From assembly GCA_035610835.1 (NCBI GenBank), contig CM069442.1, forward strand, positions 29,899,798 to 29,963,797: a DNA stretch of 64,000 nucleotides, written 5' to 3'. A program made the position numbers and the translations under genes. Below are positions 27,101-39,100 of the stretch, in pieces (positions within the stretch are counted from its first letter, which is position 1; every line of letters begins with the position of its first letter). This stretch comes from Ophiura sarsii. Lineage: Eukaryota > Echinodermata > Ophiuroidea > Amphilepidida > Ophiuridae. The notes beneath the pieces are model-generated. The model was not told the origin of the DNA. It saw only the letters and a list, made by a program, of their open reading frames with translations, and did not search any database.

Positions 27101-30100
27101 CCTAATACACTTTTGTCTGACTTAATATGCCGTCTATCAAATGTTGATTAGAAATCAATTAATACATATACGAACTCTAATTGTTCTTCAACATTTTGTT
27201 TCACATCCATGAAAATAAATTGTAAAAATAACATGTTTTGACGTATATGTTGCCTAAGTATTGACTGACCAATCCCTAAATGACGTAATTGATACTTGTA
27301 ACTTTTTGGGAATGTTGACAATATACCCTACAATAATCGTGCAAAACCTCGTTAGCATCGGGCATTTGGTTCTAAAGTTATAGCCAAAAAACCAATCCCA
27401 CATGGTGAATTTAGGATTTCGCTCAGACATGTCTGAGTCATTTGCTAAAAAAATCATCTGTGTTAAGTCTTTTGGCTATAACATGAGATTAAACAGAGAT
27501 TTCTTCACCAGATTTGGACGACAGATAGGTTATAACACTGGTCACGTGTTCAAACAATATGCGTCAACGTACTTTTAGGGACCGGTCACTTTTAAATACG
27601 GAGGTATATTTTTCACTTAAAATGGCAGTGAAACTATAGACATGACCAGTTATTTAAATTCAGATGGATGCTCGACCTCATATATCATCAGCTAAACGTT
27701 GAGAAAACATCTTCCTGTCGTTTATATATATCTCAAGACCAGTATCTATATCTATATATCTTAATACCAGTGGCTATATAACTTAAAAATATAGACCCAA
27801 CATGAAATATGCCTGTTTTGTTTTGACAATAAATCAAAGTTGTCAAGCCATTACGCCCATTTATAAGAATGAGTACATCTGCACTCTTTCGGTACCAAAA
27901 TCTAGGACATTATGATTATTCAAGAAATAGAAGACACAATGATAGTGCTGATTAAAAACAAATAATGCAAATCATGATTGTTAGAAAAAAGAAGCAACAA
28001 ATAAATCATTATCGAATAGAAGCTTAGACAAGGATTCGAACCCGGGACAGTGGGGTGCAAGTCTCATATGTTAACCACTACACCAACCGGGCGTGTGTGC
28101 ATATTGTAACTGAATTATACGCTATCAATGCTCGTGTATTGTCATCGCAATGGTGAATCAATATCATCGGTTCACCATAAGAAATCATCAAATGTGTCAT
28201 TGTTACGAAATACAGAACTGATTTTTCAATGGATAAGGGATTAGAGGACCAATACCGTTCATATAGACCCTTTTTAAGCAAAGATTAAGCACCGCATACC
28301 TACCTTTCAACGGTGTACCATTGGTGAAATAATATAAATCTATAGTCATATATGTTTAAATTCAGCAGGGGTGAACCGTTGAAACATACCGAAGATGCGA
28401 TTCATTTCTTCTAAAAGATAGCCTATGAGTTTCACATTGTCCACTAAACACTAATCCATTGAGAAAAAAAGTTTTGCATTTCATAATAATGAGAAATTTG
28501 ATGAGTTGTAATGGTGTACCGTTGCAATGATTCACCGCTGCAATAACAATGCACGTGTATTGATAGCGTATAATTCAATTACAACATGCACACACGCCCG
28601 GTTGGTGTAGTGGTTAACATATGAGACTTCCACGCCGCGGCCCCAGGTTCGAATCCTTGCCCAATCTTCTATTTTTCTTCTTCTTGTGTGTGCCTCTAAG
28701 CTTATTTCTAAACGATCATAAAGTCCATTTTTTAAATAATCGGCACGTTATCTTAGAGTTTTGTCTTCATGGCGCATTATTTGATATATGTGACTTTATT
28801 TATTTTCCATAATTTCATATTTAAATGATAAGAACATAACGTGTCATCTTCTGAAGATGGTAATGTTTGCATGAACTATAACAATGACAAGGCCTATTAT
28901 ACACCTATAGTCGCACACAATTAACATACAGAGACAGCGTTAGTAAATAATGACCAGTCCCTAATACACAAAGTGACTTTTCGTTCTTCTATCTTTGTTT
29001 GTATTAGCCATTCTGTTTATGTGGCTTTATTTATTTTGTAAATAAATGATATTATGATTATTGTCCATGATTATATATTTTAATGCTAGGAACATAACAT
29101 GGCATCGTGTCATTAATTGCTATCTTCTGAAGATAGTAATGTTTGCATGAACTATAACAATTGCAAGGCCTATTATAGACCTATCGTCGCACACATTTAA
29201 TATACAGAGACAGCCTTAGTACTTAATGGCCAGTCCCTAATACACTTTTGTCTGACTTAATATGCCGTCTATCAAATGTTGATTAGAAATCAATTAATAC
29301 ATATACGAACTCTAATTGTTCTTCAACATTTTGTTTCACATCCATGAAAATAAATTGTAAAAATAACATGTTTTGACGTATATGTTGCCTAAGTATTGAC
29401 TGACCAATCCCTAAATGACGTAATTGATACTTGTAACTTTTTGGGAATGTTGACAATATACCCTACAATAATCGTGCAAAACCTCGTTAGCATCGGGCAT
29501 TTGGTTCTAAAGTTATAGCCAAAAAACCAATCCCACATGGTGAATTTAGGATTTCGCTCAGACAATCAAGGAAAATAATAGTTGGCACACTTGACGCAAC
29601 TTATTACAAATATCCCTGTGCTCGCAATTGAGATCAGACTTGGGACATAGCACTGTTTAATAGAAAGCAAAAGTCTCCCCCTTTCTTATATCCTTCCCCA
29701 TCCCCATCAATCAATGTTGGGGGACCTACCATGGCTTCTGATAATATGACTCGGATCAACATTGCCTCCGGGGAGAGGGGCGGGTTTTTTCCGTAATTAA
29801 GACAAAGTGTGCCAACCTTTTTTTCCTTGATTGTCTGAGTCATTTGCTAAAAAAATCATCTGTGTTAAGTCTTTTGGCTATAACATGAGATTAAACAGAG
29901 ATTTCTTCACCAGATTTGGACGACAGATAGGTTATAACACTGGTCACGTGTTCAAACAATATGCGTCAACGTACTTTTAGGGACCGGTCACTTTTAAATA
30001 CGGAGGTATATTTTTCACTTAAAATGGCAGTGAAACTATAGACATGACCAGTTATTTAAATTCAGATGGATGCTCGACCTCATATATCATCAGCTAAACG

Positions 30101-33100
30101 TTGAGAAAACATCTTCCTGTCGTTTATATATATCTCAAGACCAGTATCTATATCTATATATCTTAATACCAGTGGCTATATAACTTAAAAATATAGACCC
30201 AACATGAAATATGCCTGTTTTGTTTTGACAATAAATCAAAGTTGTCAAGCCATTACGCCCATTTATAAGAATGAGTACATCTGCACTCTTTCGGTACCAA
30301 AATCTAGGACATTATGATTATTCAAGAAATAGAAGACACAATGATAGTGCTGATTAAAAACAAATAATGCAAATCATGATTGTTAGAAAAAAGAAGCAAC
30401 AAATAAATCATTATCGAATAGAAGCTTAGACAAGGATTCGAACCCGGGACAGTGGGGTGCAAGTCTCATATGTTAACCACTACACCAACCGGGCGTGTGT
30501 GCATATTGTAACTGAATTATACGCTATCAATGCTCGTGTATTGTCATCGCAATGGTGAATCAATATCATCGGTTCACCATAAGAAATCATCAAATGTGTC
30601 ATTGTTACGAAATACAGAACTGATTTTTCAATGGATAAGGGATTAGAGGACCAATACCGTTCATATAGACCCTTTTTAAGCAAAGATTAAGCACCGCATA
30701 CCTACCTTTCAACGGTGTACCATTGGTGAAATAATATAAATCTATAGTCATATATGTTTAAATTCAGCAGGGGTGAACCGTTGAAACATACCGAAGATGC
30801 GATTCATTTCTTCTAAAAGATAGCCTATGAGTTTCACATTGTCCACTAAACACTAATCCATTGAGAAAAAAAGTTTTGCATTTCATAATAATGAGAAATT
30901 TGATGAGTTGTAATGGTGTACCGTTGCAATGATTCACCGCTGCAATAACAATGCACGTGTATTGATAGCGTATAATTCAATTACAACATGCACACACGCC
31001 CGGTTGGTGTAGTGGTTAACATATGAGACTTCCACGCCGCGGCCCCAGGTTCGAATCCTTGCCCAATCTTCTATTTTTCTTCTTCTTGTGTGTGCCTCTA
31101 AGCTTATTTCTAAACGATCATAAAGTCCATTTTTTAAATAATCGGCACGTTATCTTAGAGTTTTGTCTTCATGGCGCATTATTTGATATATGTGACTTTA
31201 TTTATTTTCCATAATTTCATATTTAAATGATAAGAACATAACGTGTCATCTTCTGAAGATGGTAATGTTTGCATGAACTATAACAATGACAAGGCCTATT
31301 ATACACCTATAGTCGCACACAATTAACATACAGAGACAGCGTTAGTAAATAATGACCAGTCCCTAATACACAAAGTGACTTTTCGTTCTTCTATCTTTGT
31401 TTGTATTAGCCATTCTGTTTATGTGGCTTTATTTATTTTGTAAATAAATGATATTATGATTATTGTCCATGATTATATATTTTAATGCTAGGAACATAAC
31501 ATGGCATCGTGTCATTAATTGCTATCTTCTGAAGATAGTAATGTTTGCATGAACTATAACAATTGCAAGGCCTATTATAGACCTATCGTCGCACACATTT
31601 AATATACAGAGACAGCCTTAGTACTTAATGGCCAGTCCCTAATACACTTTTGTCTGACTTAATATGCCGTCTATCAAATGTTGATTAGAAATCAATTAAT
31701 ACATATACGAACTCTAATTGTTCTTCAACATTTTGTTTCACATCCATGAAAATAAATTGTAAAAATAACATGTTTTGACGTATATGTTGCCTAAGTATTG
31801 ACTGACCAATCCCTAAATGACGTAATTGATACTTGTAACTTTTTGGGAATGTTGACAATATACCCTACAATAATCGTGCAAAACCTCGTTAGCATCGGGC
31901 ATTTGGTTCTAAAGTTATAGCCAAAAAACCAATCCCACATGGTGAATTTAGGATTTCGCTCAGACAATCAAGGAAAATAATAGTTGGCACACTTGACGCA
32001 ACTTATTACAAATATCCCTGTGCTCGCAATTGAGATCAGACTTGGGACATAGCACTGTTTAATAGAAAGCAAAAGTCTCCCCCTTTCTTATATCCTTCCC
32101 CATCCCCATCAATCAATGTTGGGGGACCTACCATGGCTTCTGATAATATGACTCGGATCAACATTGCCTCCGGGGAGAGGGGCGGGTTTTTTCCGTAATT
32201 AAGACAAAGTGTGCCAACCTTTTTTTCCTTGATTGTCTGAGTCATTTGCTAAAAAAATCATCTGTGTTAAGTCTTTTGGCTATAACATGAGATTAAACAG
32301 AGATTTCTTCACCAGATTTGGACGACAGATAGGTTATAACACTGGTCACGTGTTCAAACAATATGCGTCAACGTACTTTTAGGGACCGGTCACTTTTAAA
32401 TACGGAGGTATATTTTTCACTTAAAATGGCAGTGAAACTATAGACATGACCAGTTATTTAAATTCAGATGGATGCTCGACCTCATATATCATCAGCTAAA
32501 CGTTGAGAAAACATCTTCCTGTCGTTTATATATATCTCAAGACCAGTATCTATATCTATATATCTTAATACCAGTGGCTATATAACTTAAAAATATAGAC
32601 CCAACATGAAATATGCCTGTTTTGTTTTGACAATAAATCAAAGTTGTCAAGCCATTACGCCCATTTATAAGAATGAGTACATCTGCACTCTTTCGGTACC
32701 AAAATCTAGGACATTATGATTATTCAAGAAATAGAAGACACAATGATAGTGCTGATTAAAAACAAATAATGCAAATCATGATTGTTAGAAAAAAGAAGCA
32801 ACAAATAAATCATTATCGAATAGAAGCTTAGACAAGGATTCGAACCCGGGACAGTGGGGTGCAAGTCTCATATGTTAACCACTACACCAACCGGGCGTGT
32901 GTGCATATTGTAACTGAATTATACGCTATCAATGCTCGTGTATTGTCATCGCAATGGTGAATCAATATCATCGGTTCACCATAAGAAATCATCAAATGTG
33001 TCATTGTTACGAAATACAGAACTGATTTTTCAATGGATAAGGGATTAGAGGACCAATACCGTTCATATAGACCCTTTTTAAGCAAAGATTAAGCACCGCA

Positions 33101-36100
33101 TACCTACCTTTCAACGGTGTACCATTGGTGAAATAATATAAATCTATAGTCATATATGTTTAAATTCAGCAGGGGTGAACCGTTGAAACATACCGAAGAT
33201 GCGATTCATTTCTTCTAAAAGATAGCCTATGAGTTTCACATTGTCCACTAAACACTAATCCATTGAGAAAAAAAGTTTTGCATTTCATAATAATGAGAAA
33301 TTTGATGAGTTGTAATGGTGTACCGTTGCAATGATTCACCGCTGCAATAACAATGCACGTGTATTGATAGCGTATAATTCAATTACAACATGCACACACG
33401 CCCGGTTGGTGTAGTGGTTAACATATGAGACTTCCACGCCGCGGCCCCAGGTTCGAATCCTTGCCCAATCTTCTATTTTTCTTCTTCTTGTGTGTGCCTC
33501 TAAGCTTATTTCTAAACGATCATAAAGTCCATTTTTTAAATAATCGGCACGTTATCTTAGAGTTTTGTCTTCATGGCGCATTATTTGATATATGTGACTT
33601 TATTTATTTTCCATAATTTCATATTTAAATGATAAGAACATAACGTGTCATCTTCTGAAGATGGTAATGTTTGCATGAACTATAACAATGACAAGGCCTA
33701 TTATACACCTATAGTCGCACACAATTAACATACAGAGACAGCGTTAGTAAATAATGACCAGTCCCTAATACACAAAGTGACTTTTCGTTCTTCTATCTTT
33801 GTTTGTATTAGCCATTCTGTTTATGTGGCTTTATTTATTTTGTAAATAAATGATATTATGATTATTGTCCATGATTATATATTTTAATGCTAGGAACATA
33901 ACATGGCATCGTGTCATTAATTGCTATCTTCTGAAGATAGTAATGTTTGCATGAACTATAACAATTGCAAGGCCTATTATAGACCTATCGTCGCACACAT
34001 TTAATATACAGAGACAGCCTTAGTACTTAATGGCCAGTCCCTAATACACTTTTGTCTGACTTAATATGCCGTCTATCAAATGTTGATTAGAAATCAATTA
34101 ATACATATACGAACTCTAATTGTTCTTCAACATTTTGTTTCACATCCATGAAAATAAATTGTAAAAATAACATGTTTTGACGTATATGTTGCCTAAGTAT
34201 TGACTGACCAATCCCTAAATGACGTAATTGATACTTGTAACTTTTTGGGAATGTTGACAATATACCCTACAATAATCGTGCAAAACCTCGTTAGCATCGG
34301 GCATTTGGTTCTAAAGTTATAGCCAAAAAACCAATCCCACATGGTGAATTTAGGATTTCGCTCAGACAGTCTGAGTCATTTGCTAAAAAAATCATCTGTG
34401 TTAAGTCTTTTGGCTATAACATGAGATTAAACAGAGATTTCTTCACCAGATTTGGACGACAGATAGGTTATAACACTGGTCACGTGTTCAAACAATATGC
34501 GTCAACGTACTTTTAGGGACCGGTCACTTTTAAATACGGAGGTATATTTTTCACTTAAAATGGCAGTGAAACTATAGACATGACCAGTTATTTAAATTCA
34601 GATGGATGCTCGACCTCATATATCATCAGCTAAACGTTGAGAAAACATCTTCCTGTCGTTTATATATATCTCAAGACCAGTATCTATATCTATATATCTT
34701 AATACCAGTGGCTATATAACTTAAAAATATAGACCCAACATGAAATATGCCTGTTTTGTTTTGACAATAAATCAAAGTTGTCAAGCCATTACGCCCATTT
34801 ATAAGAATGAGTACATCTGCACTCTTTCGGTACCAAAATCTAGGACATTATGATTATTCAAGAAATAGAAGACACAATGATAGTGCTGATTAAAAACAAA
34901 TAATGCAAATCATGATTGTTAGAAAAAAGAAGCAACAAATAAATCATTATCGAATAGAAGCTTAGACAAGGATTCGAACCCGGGACAGTGGGGTGCAAGT
35001 CTCATATGTTAACCACTACACCAACCGGGCGTGTGTGCATATTGTAACTGAATTATACGCTATCAATGCTCGTGTATTGTCATCGCAATGGTGAATCAAT
35101 ATCATCGGTTCACCATAAGAAATCATCAAATGTGTCATTGTTACGAAATACAGAACTGATTTTTCAATGGATAAGGGATTAGAGGACCAATACCGTTCAT
35201 ATAGACCCTTTTTAAGCAAAGATTAAGCACCGCATACCTACCTTTCAACGGTGTACCATTGGTGAAATAATATAAATCTATAGTCATATATGTTTAAATT
35301 CAGCAGGGGTGAACCGTTGAAACATACCGAAGATGCGATTCATTTCTTCTAAAAGATAGCCTATGAGTTTCACATTGTCCACTAAACACTAATCCATTGA
35401 GAAAAAAAGTTTTGCATTTCATAATAATGAGAAATTTGATGAGTTGTAATGGTGTACCGTTGCAATGATTCACCGCTGCAATAACAATGCACGTGTATTG
35501 ATAGCGTATAATTCAATTACAACATGCACACACGCCCGGTTGGTGTAGTGGTTAACATATGAGACTTCCACGCCGCGGCCCCAGGTTCGAATCCTTGCCC
35601 AATCTTCTATTTTTCTTCTTCTTGTGTGTGCCTCTAAGCTTATTTCTAAACGATCATAAAGTCCATTTTTTAAATAATCGGCACGTTATCTTAGAGTTTT
35701 GTCTTCATGGCGCATTATTTGATATATGTGACTTTATTTATTTTCCATAATTTCATATTTAAATGATAAGAACATAACGTGTCATCTTCTGAAGATGGTA
35801 ATGTTTGCATGAACTATAACAATGACAAGGCCTATTATACACCTATAGTCGCACACAATTAACATACAGAGACAGCGTTAGTAAATAATGACCAGTCCCT
35901 AATACACAAAGTGACTTTTCGTTCTTCTATCTTTGTTTGTATTAGCCATTCTGTTTATGTGGCTTTATTTATTTTGTAAATAAATGATATTATGATTATT
36001 GTCCATGATTATATATTTTAATGCTAGGAACATAACATGGCATCGTGTCATTAATTGCTATCTTCTGAAGATAGTAATGTTTGCATGAACTATAACAATT

Positions 36101-39100
36101 GCAAGGCCTATTATAGACCTATCGTCGCACACATTTAATATACAGAGACAGCCTTAGTACTTAATGGCCAGTCCCTAATACACTTTTGTCTGACTTAATA
36201 TGCCGTCTATCAAATGTTGATTAGAAATCAATTAATACATATACGAACTCTAATTGTTCTTCAACATTTTGTTTCACATCCATGAAAATAAATTGTAAAA
36301 ATAACATGTTTTGACGTATATGTTGCCTAAGTATTGACTGACCAATCCCTAAATGACGTAATTGATACTTGTAACTTTTTGGGAATGTTGACAATATACC
36401 CTACAATAATCGTGCAAAACCTCGTTAGCATCGGGCATTTGGTTCTAAAGTTATAGCCAAAAAACCAATCCCACATGGTGAATTTAGGATTTCGCTCAGA
36501 CAATCAAGGAAAATAATAGTTGGCACACTTGACGCAACTTATTACAAATATCCCTGTGCTCGCAATTGAGATCAGACTTGGGACATAGCACTGTTTAATA
36601 GAAAGCAAAAGTCTCCCCCTTTCTTATATCCTTCCCCATCCCCCATCAATCAATGTTGGGGGACCTACCATGGCTTCTGATAATATGACTCGGATCAACA
36701 TTGCCTCCGGGGAGAGGGGCGGGTTTTTTCCGTAATTAAGACAAAGTGTGCCAACCTTTTTTTCCTTGATTGTCTGAGTCATTTGCTAAAAAAATCATCT
36801 GTGTTAAGTCTTTTGGCTATAACATGAGATTAAACAGAGATTTCTTCACCAGATTTGGACGACAGATAGGTTATAACACTGGTCACGTGTTCAAACAATA
36901 TGCGTCAACGTACTTTTAGGGACCGGTCACTTTTAAATACGGAGGTATATTTTTCACTTAAAATGGCAGTGAAACTATAGACATGACCAGTTATTTAAAT
37001 TCAGATGGATGCTCGACCTCATATATCATCAGCTAAACGTTGAGAAAACATCTTCCTGTCGTTTATATATATCTCAAGACCAGTATCTATATCTATATAT
37101 CTTAATACCAGTGGCTATATAACTTAAAAATATAGACCCAACATGAAATATGCCTGTTTTGTTTTGACAATAAATCAAAGTTGTCAAGCCATTACGCCCA
37201 TTTATAAGAATGAGTACATCTGCACTCTTTCGGTACCAAAATCTAGGACATTATGATTATTCAAGAAATAGAAGACACAATGATAGTGCTGATTAAAAAC
37301 AAATAATGCAAATCATGATTGTTAGAAAAAAGAAGCAACAAATAAATCATTATCGAATAGAAGCTTAGACAAGGATTCGAACCCGGGACAGTGGGGTGCA
37401 AGTCTCATATGTTAACCACTACACCAACCGGGCGTGTGTGCATATTGTAACTGAATTATACGCTATCAATGCTCGTGTATTGTCATCGCAATGGTGAATC
37501 AATATCATCGGTTCACCATAAGAAATCATCAAATGTGTCATTGTTACGAAATACAGAACTGATTTTTCAATGGATAAGGGATTAGAGGACCAATACCGTT
37601 CATATAGACCCTTTTTAAGCAAAGATTAAGCACCGCATACCTACCTTTCAACGGTGTACCATTGGTGAAATAATATAAATCTATAGTCATATATGTTTAA
37701 ATTCAGCAGGGGTGAACCGTTGAAACATACCGAAGATGCGATTCATTTCTTCTAAAAGATAGCCTATGAGTTTCACATTGTCCACTAAACACTAATCCAT
37801 TGAGAAAAAAAGTTTTGCATTTCATAATAATGAGAAATTTGATGAGTTGTAATGGTGTACCGTTGCAATGATTCACCGCTGCAATAACAATGCACGTGTA
37901 TTGATAGCGTATAATTCAATTACAACATGCACACACGCCCGGTTGGTGTAGTGGTTAACATATGAGACTTCCACGCCGCGGCCCCAGGTTCGAATCCTTG
38001 CCCAATCTTCTATTTTTCTTCTTCTTGTGTGTGCCTCTAAGCTTATTTCTAAACGATCATAAAGTCCATTTTTTAAATAATCGGCACGTTATCTTAGAGT
38101 TTTGTCTTCATGGCGCATTATTTGATATATGTGACTTTATTTATTTTCCATAATTTCATATTTAAATGATAAGAACATAACGTGTCATCTTCTGAAGATG
38201 GTAATGTTTGCATGAACTATAACAATGACAAGGCCTATTATACACCTATAGTCGCACACAATTAACATACAGAGACAGCGTTAGTAAATAATGACCAGTC
38301 CCTAATACACAAAGTGACTTTTCGTTCTTCTATCTTTGTTTGTATTAGCCATTCTGTTTATGTGGCTTTATTTATTTTGTAAATAAATGATATTATGATT
38401 ATTGTCCATGATTATATATTTTAATGCTAGGAACATAACATGGCATCGTGTCATTAATTGCTATCTTCTGAAGATAGTAATGTTTGCATGAACTATAACA
38501 ATTGCAAGGCCTATTATAGACCTATCGTCGCACACATTTAATATACAGAGACAGCCTTAGTACTTAATGGCCAGTCCCTAATACACTTTTGTCTGACTTA
38601 ATATGCCGTCTATCAAATGTTGATTAGAAATCAATTAATACATATACGAACTCTAATTGTTCTTCAACATTTTGTTTCACATCCATGAAAATAAATTGTA
38701 AAAATAACATGTTTTGACGTATATGTTGCCTAAGTATTGACTGACCAATCCCTAAATGACGTAATTGATACTTGTAACTTTTTGGGAATGTTGACAATAT
38801 ACCCTACAATAATCGTGCAAAACCTCGTTAGCATCGGGCATTTGGTTCTAAAGTTATAGCCAAAAAACCAATCCCACATGGTGAATTTAGGATTTCGCTC
38901 AGACAATCAAGGAAAATAATAGTTGGCACACTTGACGCAACTTATTACAAATATCCCTGTGCTCGCAATTGAGATCAGACTTGGGACATAGCACTGTTTA
39001 ATAGAAAGCAAAAGTCTCCCCCTTTCTTATATCCTTCCCCATCCCCCATCAATCAATGTTGGGGGACCTACCATGGCTTCTGATAATATGACTCGGATCA

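Noticed and set aside
4585..37622. Recurring 67-codon frame on the minus strand in every S unit
   Set aside because: It starts upstream of and overlaps the tRNA-like arm and fold-back, has no family resemblance, and recurs only because S recurs.
5128..38153. Recurring 63-codon frame on the plus strand in every S unit
   Set aside because: It begins inside the tRNA-like sequence (RFES is simply the B box translated) and runs into T-rich sequence.
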